64,000 nucleotides of DNA from Ottelia alismoides. Its lineage: Eukaryota > Streptophyta > Magnoliopsida > Alismatales > Hydrocharitaceae. The stretch is taken from positions 1,054,001 to 1,118,000 of the forward strand of contig JAZKJV010009784.1 of the NCBI GenBank assembly GCA_037367405.1. The letters run 5' to 3'. Below the pieces are notes generated by a model, which was not told where the DNA came from, did no database searches, and saw nothing but the letters and a program-made list of their open reading frames with translations. The position numbers and the translations under genes are program-made. Shown here piece by piece: positions 32,729-44,141 of this stretch. The first letter of the stretch is position 1. Each line of letters opens with the position of its first letter.

Positions 32729-34006
32729 TGTCTGGGATATTTGCATTGATGCCCTTATAGTTCTAGATGTTATTAAATAAATGAATCTTTTTAGATAATT
32801 GCATTTATGCCCCTGTGCGTGATTTTTTTAGAGCATGTACGTGTATTAGTGGGTAAATTACACTAAGGTCCCTGGGCTTTTTATACTTATTATTATTTAG
32901 CCCAAGAACTTTATTTCTTTGCAATTAGGTCCCTGTGTGCCCCGGACAAGCGCCTCACGCGTGACTTCTTGGGAATTTTGCACCGGACCCCCCAGAACTT
33001 TTATTATTTGCGTATAGGTCCCTGTGCACTATACCTAGATTTTGATTTTTAATAAAATATCAAACTAACTCCAAACCAACGAAAATTGGACACTTGGCTC
33101 CTGCCATGTTGTAAAATTTTCTAGAATTTTTGAGGACATTCTTGATTTCATTTACTATTTTTAAAAATTCGAAAACATGCATTTTCTTTACTGTTTGAAT
33201 TAAAAATTCACAAAAAATATTAAAAATCATCCAAAAAATATAAAAAAATTATCTACTGTGTCTTTTTGCTTGTTTGATTTTCTGACCAAATTTGGTCATT
33301 TTTCATTATATAAAACTCATACAAATTGAAAAACACCTAACAATTCAGAAAAATTCTAATAAATAATCTAAAAATCCCCAAACAATAATTTCTATACCTA
33401 AATTTTCCTTGTTTCTTTCTCTTTACAGGAGAATTACCTCCAAGCTTTTTAGGGGCTTTTAGATATTTTATCTAAGTCCATCAAGCTCGGTTGGACAGTA
33501 CCTTCATTTTCTTGCATTGTTTTATTTTTAGAAAATTAAATAAAAATCATAAAAATACCAAAAATTCACTAAAAATAGTAAAAATCATAAAATACTCAAA
33601 AACTTTTTTATTTGAATTTTCGATTGATTTTTTATGCATTAAATAATTGTTCATAGTTGGTTATTTCATTGGTTTCTTTATTTTCCTTATTAATTAAAAA
33701 CCCAAAAAAATTTATAAAAATTAAAAATCCACCAAAAATACATTCCTTTTATTTTTCGATATTTTCGACTACTTCGTAGGCCGTAAGGCCATCACGTGCT
33801 CCCTGAGTCCGACCCTGGTCGCTATACCAGGCTAATCTAATAGCTAGGACCGCTATTGTGTTTATTTGATTTTTCTCTGAGTTTGGTGGTCTGCTTCACA
33901 TTTTCTTGATTGACTGAACTATTTCTCTCGATCCGGGTCGCAACGACCCTTGAGTGATTTTATATTTTATCCCGGATTGATTTGAGGAATTTTGCTGTCA
34001 TCAGAA

Positions 34007-34022
34007 TGGCGCCGTTGCCGGG
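34007..34022 (+). other. G5 primer-binding site (tRNA-Asp)
   Basis: TGGCGCCGTTGCCGGG begins three bases after the LTR end. It is complementary to the 3' end of plant tRNA-Asp, as in Athila elements. Confidence 0.92.
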
Positions 34023-35397
34023 AAGCACAGCTTAGTAGTCAGTTTTCGATTTTTCTCGCGATTTTCTTTTCCGCGGCTTTTTGTGCATATATTGTGTAGA
34101 TCATTTACTTGCATAATTATTTAAATAATCTGGTCTGACGTTCTGTTTGTTTTCTTGCAAGGACCCGAGGACTGAGGCAGCTTTCTTCGGAAGCCGAGCA
34201 ACCGCGGGAACCGGAGGCGGCTCTCTTCTTCACAGAACCGCAGGAGGACGCGAGGAGCGAGCACAAGAGCGGGAGCCGCGGAATAGCCCGGAGTAGTATA
34301 GTTTAGATTAGGATTTATTTCCAGCTTTTATTTGAACAATTGTTGTAATAATACAGGGACATGACACTCAGACAGACACTTAGACTATTCGGGGTCTGCT
34401 TCGTCGAGCACTGGTGTGCTCCGGGGACCCCTCAGTTTTTATGCAGTTTTCTTCGCGGTTTTATTTCTTTCCTGCATTTTCCGGTTTCACACGGATTTTC
34501 GAGCCCCTAGCCGTAGGATTTTCTACTTGATTGCGACGTAAAAATTACGATCCAAATACCCTAATATATTTACCTACACCTATAGATCGGCAATTGGACC
34601 AAAAATAAAAAAATAATAAAATAGCCGTTCCATCACCTCCGAGCCTACGCGCCGCGAGCCTGCCCCATTAAGCGCTACTCTTGAACTCGACCTATCGAGA
34701 AGAGGAGGGGTGGGTCTAGACCGGACTCTTTGGATTGGAGGCTAGTGTTCGGCTAGCCGTTCTTTCGAGTAGCACTGCTGTTTAGGAACTCGGTTTTCCG
34801 CCTGCACCATTTAGGTAGATTATTTTCTGTCTTTCAATTCTGCGCGGATCATATTGCATGTAGAGTGCTGGAGACAGGTACGCATTTCTATCTTTGCATG
34901 CATCATTGATTTATCGTGCATCAGCTTTTTCGTCTTCTCCCCCCTGTTTTTGACTTAATAACCAGGAGAACCGAAAAAATCGTTCGACGTTTTTGCTTGT
35001 ATGAAAAATATCTAAAAAAAGAAAAACAATAAAATTGGGACTGCTAAAACTATTGACCCTAAAAGACACTTGAACTAAAAATTTGTCTTGGGGAGAGCAA
35101 CCCCCTCATTGCTTGGCTCGCTTGTGCGAGAGAGTGACCCGTACACTAGGTAAAGCCCTCTGGTACTCATCTCGACTGATTACCAACTCTTCTGTGCGGG
35201 ACAGTCGGCTGGGAGAGTATCGGGTATCCCAACAGGTCACGTAATCTCTCTGATATCTTGAGTGTTCACCAAAATAAATTGACAAGATAAATTGACCGAA
35301 CCTTTACGGTCTTCAGCTCGCGTTGCATTGGTGAACTGGGGGTTTTCTTGTACTCATAGTTTTTCCATATCTCATCCACACTACTCGCCAGATCACG
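34023..35397 (+). other. G5 untranslated leader
   Basis: About 1.4 kb without ORF. It contains TTGGGGAGAGCAACCCCCTC (35088-35107), shared with the G2 leader. A conserved block TCACCAAAATAAATTGACAAG and following (35266-35300) is shared with the G4 leader just before gag. A signal role, such as packaging or dimerisation, is inference. Confidence 0.65.
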
Positions 35398-37385
35398 ATG
35401 ATGGGCAGGAGGTCTCTAAGGCAGCCTCTGGCTGCACCGCTTTTTAGCACTCCAGTCCCTTCATCTAGGTCGGTTCGTGAGAGCTCAAACCCGCTCTCCG
35501 AACTCGAGTACGATTCCGCCCTGTTCCCCCTCGACCACCCTTTTTCTTCTGAGACCGAGATACCAGTGCCAGAGGAGAGACAAACAGATGATTTATCGGC
35601 ACCTGAGTTCGGTTGTTTCGATTTTTCAGAGACGATGGCCGGCAGTTCTGATGATCGCACTGGAGGTCCACGAGGAGATCAGCATTTCATTTTGGACCAG
35701 GGTGCGATCAACTCCACCCTGATCGCCTCACTTGATTCAGTTCAGCAGTAGTTGAGGGATCAGGGAGCGTTTATGATCGAGATGAGGAGAGAGCTAGAGC
35801 AGTTGAGAGCCGACCGCGAGAACCGCAGAGGAGGAGGACCCGACGATACGGAAGCCGCCGCAGCTGCAGCAGGAGGAGCGGGTGGAGGAGCAGGACGACC
35901 GAGGACGATGCGGGAGAACCAAAATCCCGGATCAACTCTAACGCACCGTTGGGTGGTGCTACCATCTATCGTGGGGGATTTCAAGTTCCCCCCGAACACT
36001 TTGCAGCTCCTTCCCCGGTTTCACGGTTTGGCTACTGAGGAGCCTCATCTCCACCTGCAGGAGTTTGAGATGATTTGCAGTACTGTCCACAATCGTCAGG
36101 TGGACCAGGATACTATCAGGATGATTGCCTTCCCCTTTTCCTTGGCAGACAGAGCAGCCGCCTGGTTGAAGCATCTGGGGAAGTTTGTATACACTTGGGA
36201 GCAGCTCCGCGCCGAGTACTTGCATAAGTACTATCCACTCGGGCGGACCAATGCCGCGAGAGCCCTGATCAGCAACTTCTCCATACTCCCCAACGAGCAG
36301 TTCCACGAGGCAAGGGAGAGATTCAGAGAGCTAACTGATAGATGCACGCACCACGATATTTCCAAGCCGAACCTCGTGCAGAGCTTTTTCAGTGGGCTGA
36401 CACCAGAGCTCCAGGGCTTGGTGAATGCTTCTTGTGGCGGGTCGTACTTTGCCAAGGATCACGACCAAGTATGGGCCATCTACGAGGAGATGGCCGAGAA
36501 CTACATGGTGATGTCCCAGACCCGGTTGTACACAGAGGGCAGACCCCAGCAGCCAGGAACCATGCAGTACCAGAGGATAGCACGGGTCGACGCCGGTCCT
36601 TCTAGTTCGTCCGCAGTAGCAGCAGCACAGGCAGAGTCCACTGCTGCGGACATGGGCATCATTAGCGAGAAGTTGGATCGGATGGAGCTGATTGAGAAGA
36701 AGCAGTGCCAGAGCATCACTCAGATGTAGCAGATGGTACAGACTCTGAGCGACATGAAGACCCAGCTCTTGTGTCTCCAGGAGGCACAGACGGCTTCTCA
36801 GCCCCGTCTTCAGTCGCGAGGCAATCACGGCAGCAGCAACAGCTCGTTCCAGCGCTCCAGCTCACACCAGCAGCCTAGACAGGTTCACCTTGTACAGGCG
36901 GAGCCGTACCAACAGCCGTAGCCCACCTACCAGTCACCACCATCTTCAGACTTGCAGATGGTAGTATACGAGCCAGATCAGCCTCTGGCAGTACTCTCCC
37001 GCCAGCCCAGTACGATGCAGAGCCGTTGATGGATGTCAACGGGATTTGGTATGACCGCCCTTAGCCCGGTATCCGACGAGACCATCCCGGATTCCGGTGG
37101 GGGAACGGAGGTACCCAGCCCCAGCAGCAGCCGTCAGGACAGGGTGGCCAGTACAACCATCAGAGAGATCACCAGCCGCAGCAGCAGCCCCCAGTGTACC
37201 CACCACCAAAGAAGCAACAGTCATCCTATGGTCCTCGTCCCTATCAGCAGGGACAGTCTTGGAGGCGAGATCAGCCTCACCAGCAGCAGCAGCAACATCA
37301 CCCATACCCCTCTCAGCCACAGCAGCAGATCCAGCAGCCTCACTAACAAAGAGGCTACCCGTCGGGTTACCTTGAGAAACCTGTC
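35398..37385 (+). pseudogene. G5 gag
   Basis: The frame opens at ATGATGGGC (35398). The N-terminal region is acidic and Ser-rich. An Ala/Gly-rich linker follows near 35850-35900, then the retrotransposon Gag domain: EEPHLHLQEFE (36040), IRMIAFPFSLADRAAAW (36115), WEQLRAEYLHKYYPLGRTN (36198), NEQFHEARERFRELTDR (36292) and PELQGLVNASCGGSYF (36406). A coiled-coil-like KLDRMELIEKKQ (36672) and a long Gln/Pro/Ser/His-rich tail to 37350 come last. Stops are TAG 35749, TAG 36727, TAG 36919, TAG 37062 and TAA 37344, each where Gln fits. A frameshift lies between 36922 and 37040. No zinc knuckle is seen. The product would be the particle capsid; this copy is dead. Confidence 0.9.
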
Positions 37386-38855
37386 TTGGTTGACATAGCC
37401 CTCCTTCTCACAGATCAGCAGGCTACTTTTCGACGAGAGATGGACGAGTTCCGCCAGGAGATGCGGGACATTGTGAGAGGGAAGGCCGCCATCCCTGCCC
37501 AGATAGAGCCGAACCCCAACAGTCTGAAGTGGAAATCTGAGCATGTAGCTTGTCTTGAGTATACCACTCCTAGTGATACATTTGGCGATATGACTGGATA
37601 TCTGTTTGATACTGATTTTGTCACACTTAGGAGCGGTAGGATGCGAGCAGGCGGCGCCTCGTCTGAGCTACATCATGAGGATCCACCTAGAGCGCCCGAC
37701 GAGGAGGATGACGAATGTGGTACTGATGCCACCAAGGATGCTGATTCCACCAACGGTACTGAGGCCGTCGTTTCACCAGTTTGAGGAGGTGGTACTGAGG
37801 CCACCCACGAAGCCGAGCCAGAGCGTGGTACTGAGGCCGCGAGTCTTCCAGCCGACCCAGCCGATGGTGGTACTGAGGCCACCCGTACTTCTGAGAGACA
37901 TGTAGTTTTTCCTTCTTCTGCACCTGTATCTCGGAACATTTCTGTGAATAAAGGAAAGGGTTTATTTTCTTCTGGTCCCACTGTGGTGCATGATGTATGT
38001 GTGGATCCGGTCGTCGAGCCACCTAAACCCTTTCCTAGTCCTTCATCTGAGAAGGACCCTGTGATCCCCTTCCCTAGAACCCTTCAAATGGGGAAGGGGA
38101 AGAAAACAGAAAATCCCAAAAAGAGAGATCAGGAAGAGTTCAGCCAGCAGATGATAGACCGATTTCACATACAGCTGACTCTTCAGGAGGCTTTGCAGCA
38201 CATTCCCCTTCTTCAACGTTCCCTTAGAGACAGAACCACAGTCAGGAGGAAGAGGAGGAACCACCACTCAAAGATCCATGTGCTGACGAAAGCCACGTGT
38301 TTCGCGATCCAGAACCGTCTGTCGGTCAAGAGGACAGATTCAGGAGCCCCTTATGTCAGATGCCATATCAGTGAGCAGAGGTTCGACCGTACTAGACTAG
38401 ATAGCGGATCGTCGATCAACCTCCTTCCGGCAGCCCTTCTCGACCGCTTCGAGTTGGGCACTCTTAGACAGAGCAGGACAGTCCGTCAGTTTGTTGATAG
38501 ATCTGTCAAGAGGCCGAAGGGGTTGTTGCGAGACGTTGTCGTCACTATTCAGGGCCTGCAATTCCCCGTGGACTTCGTAGTGTTGGACATGGAGATCCCT
38601 GATTCAGTGACCGATACCCCCATCATTCTCGGTCGTTCGTTCTTTGCCACAGCCAAGGCAGTGACTGATCATGACAACGGGAAGGTATACTTTCGCGTCG
38701 AGGGCGAAAGTGTACAAATAGAGACGGTCGAGGACAGCAGAGCCAGAGACAGATCATGCTCAGAGACCACTTCAGATACTGAGCAGCTGACAGATGCCGG
38801 GCTAGACATCCACCAGGACTATGACTTTGTGATCACAGACGATGAGGCTGTTTGA
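37386..38855 (+). pseudogene. G5 gag-protease linker and aspartic protease
   Basis: Continuing the frame of the Gln-rich tail: LVDIALLLTDQQATFRREMDEF, then a linker with repeated GGTEAT/GTEA units (37718-37880) broken by TGA at 37782. A basic stretch follows near 38090-38130. Then comes the retropepsin fold, with SAPYVRCHI (near 38341), the active-site block RLDSGSSINLLPAALLD (near 38395) and FPVDFVVLDMEIPDS..PIILGRSFFATA (38568-38655), the last resembling the ILGR..L flap/C-terminal motif. TGA at 38853 ends this part. The catalytic Asp-Ser-Gly is intact, unlike in G4. Confidence 0.9.
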
Positions 38856-39720
38856 GCAGACCCAGCAGCACAGGCCATCCTCTCATTTTCAGACACCGCT
38901 GATGCAGAAATGACAGCAGAGGAGAGCTTGGATAGCACATTCCTGGTTCAGGATACCTTAGAGGCAGCAGAGCAGGTTCTTGACCGCGACACGGATTTTC
39001 GTGATGATGGTGGTACTGATGCCACCTTGTATGATGCAGATCCCTCGGAGTCAGAGTCTGATTGGGCAGATTGTGAGGATTATATGCCAGACCTGATTTC
39101 CGCTGAGCCTACAACCGAGGAGGAGGTAGATGCCGAGCAGATCAGAGACAGTTCAGTTGAGAATCCTTCTTCAGATCCAGTTTGTGAGAGAGAGTTCTCG
39201 TTCTCCCGGGTAGATTTGGCCGCATACACTCGGATTCTTCAGAAGCCAGATTTGCCAGCACCCAGTTGTCCAGAGCTGAAGCCACTTCCTGCGTCGTTGA
39301 AGTATAGATTCCTTGCGGGTGAGCATGAGATGTACGCAGTCATTATCTCAGCCAATTTGACTGGAGAGCAGGAATCCCGTTTGATGGGGGTTCTTGAAAA
39401 GAACCGCAAGGCGATAGGATGGAGCGTAGCAGATCTCCAGGGGATTAGTCCGATCCTGTGCTCCCACCATATCTATCTCAAGGAGGAGGCGAAGCCGTCG
39501 CGTGAGTTCCAGCGGCGGTTGAACCCAAATCTGAGAGAGGTTGTCATGAAGGAAATTTCGAAATGGTGGAGCGCCGATTTTATCTATCCCATTTCCGACT
39601 CCAAGTGGGTCAGCCCTTTGCATGTGGTGCCCAAGAAGATGGGCATCACTACATTGAGTAGCGAGTCTGGAGAGGAGATTGCTACACGAGTACCCACTTC
39701 TTGGCGGGTTTTGTGTTGAC
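38856..39720 (+). pseudogene. G5 acidic spacer and start of reverse transcriptase
   Basis: The same frame after the 38853 stop gives an Asp/Glu/Ser-rich spacer (AEESLDSTF, a GGTDAT unit near 39010, SESESDWADCEDY). Then RT begins: PELKPLPASLKYRFL (39274), KNRKAIGWSVADLQGISP, SREFQRRLNPNLREVVMKEI (39500) and FIYPISDSKWVSPLHVVPKK (39580-39640). One extra T in GGTTTTGTG near 39707-39712 shifts the frame by one and ends this segment at 39719. Confidence 0.9.
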
Positions 39721-41127
39721 TACAGGAGACTCAACCAGGCCACCAAGAAGGATCATTTCCCCCTGCCCTTTATTGATCAGATCATTGAGAAACTGGCAGA
39801 GAAGAGCCATTACTGTTTTCTGGATGGGTACTCGGGCTACAACCAGGTGGCCATCGCTCCTGAGGACCAGGAGAAGACCACCTTTACCTGTCCCTTCGGC
39901 ACATAAGCCTTCCGACGCATGCCATTTGGTCTATGCAATTCCCCTGTGACTTTTCAGAGATGCATGATGTCGATCTTTTCAGACATGGTAGGGGAGTGCT
40001 TGGAGGTCTTCATGGATGATTTCTCGGTTTACGGCGACGGATTCAACTCATGCCTTGACTGCCTAGACCGAGTACTTCAGCGATGTATTGAGGTTCGCTT
40101 GGTTCTTTCTTGAGAGAAGAGTCACTTTATGGTGACTCAAGGGACGGTGCTTGGCCACATCATCTCCAACAGGGGCATGGAGGTTGATCCGGCCAAGGTT
40201 GATGTCATTAGAAAACTCACACCACCATCCAATTTGCGGCAGTTACGGTCTTTCCCGGGGCACGTCGGTTTCTATCGGCGATTCATTCGTGATTTTAGTA
40301 AGGTTGCCCTGCCGTTGACTGACTTGCTGACGAAAGACACCGAGTTCCTTGTCGATGACAAGTGTCTTTCGTCGTTTGAGACTCTCAAGCATTGTATTGT
40401 TGAGGCTCCTGTCCTCCAGCCACCAGACTGGTCTCTCCCATTCGAGATCATGACGGACGCCTCCGATTTTGCCGTGGGGGCCGTGCTAGGACAGAGGAGG
40501 GATGGAGTCCCCTTTGCTATCCACTATGCTAGCCGCACATTGGATTCCGCCCAACGGAATTATACAATCACAGAGAAGGAGATGCTAGCCGTAGTGTTCG
40601 CCCTAGATAAGTTCAGATCGTACATTATTGGATCTAGAGTGACTTTGTATACTGATCATACCGCCATCCGATACCTCATGGCAAAGAAGGATGCCAAGGC
40701 CAGACTGACTAGATGGATCCTTCGACTCCAGGAGTTCGACATTGAGATCAAGGATAAGCCTGGAGTCAAGAATGTGGTGGCGGATCATCTCTCCTATTTA
40801 GAGCAGCCTAAGGAGTCTGAGCAGATTGATCCCATTTGTAAGACCTTCCCAGATGAGGCGATCCTTGCTATCGCCTCACTCCCGTGGTATGCCGATATTG
40901 TGAACTTTCTTGTTGCTAAGAAAGTCCCACAAGGTTGGCCCAGGCAGAGGCTTGAGACCTTCCTCGCGAAGGCCAAGTCCTACCACTGGGAGGATCCCAT
41001 CCTTTACTACGAAGGAGGGGATAGCGTCTGGCGTAGGTGCATTCCTCAGGATGAGCACCATAGCGTCCTCACTTACTACCACAAGCTTGAGGCAGGAGGA
41101 CATCACTCTGGGAGGAGAACGGCATAG
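39721..41127 (+). pseudogene. G5 reverse transcriptase palm to RNase H
   Basis: VDYRRLNQATKKDHFPLPFI starts near 39712. The palm includes FLDGYSGYNQ (39820), TCPFGT then TAA at 39904 (Tyr expected), AFRRMPFGLCNSP and the catalytic FMDD at 40009-40020. TGA lies at 40111 (Trp expected). From 40129, [20 protein letters not shown] and the thumb lead to RNase [19 protein letters not shown] (40441), [19 protein letters not shown] and [27 protein letters not shown] ends it near 40790. The integrase zinc-binding HH (EAGGHHSG) is near 41092. TAG at 41125 (Gln expected) closes the segment. Catalytic residues are all present. Confidence 0.93.
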
Positions 41128-41130
41128 AAA

Positions 41131-42164
41131 GTGCTCCATTCCGGCTTGTGGTGGCCTACCCTCTTCAAGGACTCTGATGAGTTTGTGAAGAGGTGTACTG
41201 ACTGTCAGAGGATGGGCACTTGTGGACAGCGTGATATGATGCCGATGCAGCCCATTCACTTTTGTGAGGTTTTTAACGCATGGGGCATCGATTTCATGGG
41301 TCCATTCCCTAAGAGTCATGGATTTGAGTACATTTTGTCGGCCGTTGACTATGTTAGTCGTTGGGTTGAGGCTATCCCCGCCCGAGCCGTTGATGCCAGG
41401 ACAGTTTGCAGATTTTTGAGGAAGCACATCATCACGCGGTTCGGGGTACCTCGAGTATTGATTTCAGATGGGGGGTCTCATTTCATCAATGACCAGGTAA
41501 AGGCACTTGCTAGCGAGTTCGCCATAGACCATCGAGTTGCCACTCCATACCATCCCCAGACGAATGGTCTAGCCGAGGTGTCGAACAGGGAGATCAAGAC
41601 TATTTTGCAGAAAGTCGTCCACCCTGACCGAAAGGATTGGTCACAGCTTTTGGACTCGGTCTTGTGGGCATATAGGACGTCTTTCAAGACACCATTGGGC
41701 ACATCTCCCTTTCGCCTAGTTTATGGCAAGCCGTGCCATTTACCTGTTGAGTTGAGGCACAAGTCACTTTGGGCAGTCACAGATATTCTTTTAGATCCAG
41801 ACAGTGTAGGAGACCAGAGGAGGGCAGAGTTAGCAGCCTTGGAGGAGCTTAGAGATACCGCCTTCTCAAACAGCCTACATTATAAGGAGAGAGTGAAAGA
41901 GTGGCATGATTCTCATATCAACCACAAGCATTTTGAGCCTGGACAGAGAGTATGGCTGTTTGACGCTAGGCTTCGTCTATTTCCAGGGAAGCTACAAAGC
42001 AAGTGGAGGGGACCTTATCTTGTGAGAAAGGTACACGACAACGGTAGCATTGATATATCCGAGTTGTCTTCTGAGATTACCTTTTGAGGGAACGGCCAGC
42101 GGCTCAAGCCATTTCTAGATCATGAGCCGCGGGTCGTTGATGTTGCCCCTATTTACTTTGCGTG
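41131..42164 (+). pseudogene. G5 integrase
   Basis: Directly after the 41125 stop in the same frame: HSGLWWPTLFKD, the CTDCQRMG zinc cysteines (41193), the catalytic core WGIDFMGPF (41281), VLISDGGSHF (41456) and LAEVSNREIK (41570), so Asp-Asp-Glu is complete. TPLGTSPFRLVYGKPCHLPVE follows (41690), then the C-terminal WLFDARLRLFPGKLQSKWR and GPYLVRKVHDNGSIDI (42010). TGA at 42085 precedes GNGQRLKPFLDH and the natural end TGA near 42163. This is the best preserved gene of the window (318 open codons). It would insert the cDNA into chromosomal targets. Confidence 0.95.
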
Positions 42165-42297
42165 AGATGTGGTCTCTTGACTCACATCTATTACATCTCA
42201 CGCCTAATTATCACTGTTCTTCCGACCTGTATAGATCCAGTTGTCCATATCACTCTATTCTTTAGTCCCACATCCCTTTTCTCATCTTATGATTTTG
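42165..42297 (+). other. Start of the G5 3' UTR
   Basis: Pyrimidine-rich spacer between the pol stop and the first hairpin. Nothing further is seen. Confidence 0.5.
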
Positions 42298-42336
42298 CTA
42301 TACTTAGGGTGCACTTTACCCTAAGTATAGGGGGGA
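42298..42336 (+). repeat. G5 3' UTR hairpin 1
   Basis: CTATACTTAGGGT (42298-42310) and ACCCTAAGTATAG (42318-42330) form a perfect 13-bp stem with a 7-base loop, followed by GGGGGG. Right arm plus G-run copies the polypurine tract AAGTATAGGGGGG at 44469-44481. Confidence 0.9.
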
Positions 42337-42385
42337 TGTAGGACCTTCGGGTATTCTTTTCATTCTTTCTACCCCTATTTTGCTG

Positions 42386-42424
42386 CCTATACTTAGGGAT
42401 ATTTTACCCTAAGAATAGGGGGGG
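42386..42424 (+). repeat. G5 3' UTR hairpin 2
   Basis: CCTATACTTAGGG (42386-42398) and CCCTAAGAATAGG (42407-42419), one mismatch, loop 8, followed by a G-run. Confidence 0.88.
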
Positions 42425-42471
42425 CTGACTCTGTGCATCCTTCACTCAGATTTCCCTTCATGTACAGCTTG

Positions 42472-42508
42472 CTATACTTAGGATTATTTGATCCTAAGTA
42501 TAGGGGGA
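42472..42508 (+). repeat. G5 3' UTR hairpin 3
   Basis: CTATACTTAGGAT (42472-42484) and ATCCTAAGTATAG (42491-42503), perfect 13-bp stem, loop 6, then GGGG. The inner pairs have co-varied against hairpin 1 (GGGT/ACCC versus GGAT/ATCC). Confidence 0.9.
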
Positions 42509-42586
42509 AACCACCGAGTTCTCTTCATTCTATTCATTCATTCATCTCTGTATCTAGCCATTCCTTTTCACTTCCCTTTACTAAGC

Positions 42587-42694
42587 ACGAGTTATGACTT
42601 CTTCTTCATCGCTCTTGATCACTCGGAGGACATCGTTCGAGCTAAGTATAGGGGGGTGTGTATATATTTCATATATACTTTAGCCATAACTCGT
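42587..42694 (+). repeat. G5 long conserved 3' UTR stem
   Basis: ACGAGTTATG (42587-42596) and CATAACTCGT (42685-42694) form a perfect 10-bp stem across 88 bases. Inside lies the PPT-like GCTAAGTATAGGGGGG (42641-42656). The 21 bases 42635-42655 recur exactly in G2 on the other strand. The small frame 42488-42721 is chance. Confidence 0.8.
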
Positions 42695-42759
42695 ACTTTG
42701 TGTGAGTGTATTAATAAATAAAATGGCTAAAAATCTTAAATATCACAAAAATAAAAAAA

Positions 42760-44141
42760 ATTTTCCTGTAAATAATCATTCTTTTATTGCACATACATAG
42801 CTAGTGTACAAAATTATTTTTGTAAAAATGTTTTCAAAAATCTTTTGTGTAAAGCTTGTGTGAATATTTTCTTATGAAAATTATGTATATAGTACAAAAT
42901 TTTTCCAAAATGTTTTGAAAATTAAAAGTTTGCAAAAATCTTTTGTAAATGAGTGTGAATACTTTTGCAAAACTTGCACTTCATGCATTCATCCATTGAT
43001 GAGTTCAAAACATTTTTCAAAAATTTTGCACGATTGTAAATATGTGTAAATAGCATCTTTGTATATATGTATATAGTTTTTCTGGATGATAGTTGACATT
43101 TAAACTAGCCTGGAATTAAATTGGGAAATGGAGCTTGATTAAGATCTTAATCAACCTAATTCTAAGAGGAACCTTATAGGGATTAGGGTTAAGGCTTTTC
43201 AGGTCCATAAGGACTTAATTCTTTGAGTCCACTAGGCTATGAGCATACGTCATCTTGATGAGCCTAAGTAGAGCAATTAACAACACACGCATTACTCTTA
43301 GAGACAATGGCTTGACTTGCACCAGCATTTTACACATAGCTCTCCACGGATGAGGTGGTGAGGAGGCAGTTTCCTTTGGCTTGGGGTAGCATATGAGGGT
43401 AGTACATCTAGGCGGAACCTCTTTTCTTCTTCTAGTGAAGGAAGTGCGTCTCAACTTGGTCTAGTGTTGATGAAGCTAAAGACAAAAGCTGTGGGTTGCA
43501 ATAAAGCTTCAAAAGAGGGATAGTCTACTGGCTCAAGAGGAAAATTTCTTGTATATATGCTGCACCATGTAGATATGTTGTACATATGCACTTGAAAAAA
43601 AATGCAAAAAGAACTCCAAAAAAGTGGTAGGTCGGATTGAAAATTTAATAACCCCACCGGAGTATATATAGTCAAATAAAGCAAAATCTTATGGTATCCA
43701 TGTTACATCTCATGAAGCTTGCAGCGGGAGACTTAGCTACACTGGTTGAGCTCCCAAAAGTCTATACCTCTTATTCCCCCTCTTCTTGAGCCGGTTGCAC
43801 TTGAGCTTAGAAGGGAATACCCCGCTTCTCGAGGAAAGAGTTGCTAGACCGAGGCATTAGAGTTACCAGGTTGGGGGAGGTTGTTTCTTTGTTACTTCTA
43901 AGGTGGGGAGCTACATATCACTTACACTGCATGGAAAGATTCATGGTCATTAGAGTTTGTGTATGTAGACTTGTTCTGATCTAGTTTATTGAGGAGTCTT
44001 GTCCATAGATTGGTGGAACTTAGAGGCTGTTGAGTTTTAAGCTTCAGTACAAATAAGGTTCCGATACATTAATAATCCAAAGATCTGATCGAGCTCCATA
44101 TTTCAATTTAATGAAGGCAAGTTTAATAATCAACCTTAATC
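42760..44141 (+). other. G5 distal 3' UTR
   Basis: An AT-rich tract with TTTGTAAAA and TTTTCAAAA phrases to about 43080, then mixed sequence. No envelope-like or other intact ORF exists in plus orientation. The minus frames 43215-43684 have no recognisable features. The end is a CTTTTT pyrimidine run before the polypurine tract. Confidence 0.65.

Larger units (their letters stand above)
30295..34003 (+). repeat. G5 5' LTR
   Basis: It starts with the palindrome TGATGAATACCCATTCATCA and ends TGTCATCA. The head is AT-rich to 31250, with a TA run at 30646-30662. The GC-rich block 31250-32540 has CACGTGG boxes near 31255, 32447 and 32526. AATAAA lies at 32555, followed by a band of 'GCATTTATGCCCCTG' phrases and an AT-rich tail. 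Two 60-base samples against the 3' LTR (31261-31320; 31861-31920) show five and four differences, so the insertion is not recent. The many ORFs at 31230-32527 are GC-rich shadows. Confidence 0.95.

Noticed and set aside
35749..35751. Programmed amber readthrough between gag parts
   Set aside because: The stop lies inside gag, before the capsid domain, and is one of several similar stops; decay explains it better.
36331..36828. 165-codon minus ORF
   Set aside because: Antisense of the G5 Gag domain, whose sense frame matches Gag motifs in G2 and G4.
40876..41427. 183-codon minus ORF
   Set aside because: Antisense of the G5 RNase H-integrase region, which has clear sense motifs.
42298..42508. 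CRISPR-like repeat array
   Set aside because: Units are self-complementary hairpins of uneven spacing, without equal-length spacers, in a retroelement UTR.
43100..44140. Envelope-like gene after pol in G5
   Set aside because: No plus-strand frame with a signal peptide or membrane segment; only short minus frames exist.
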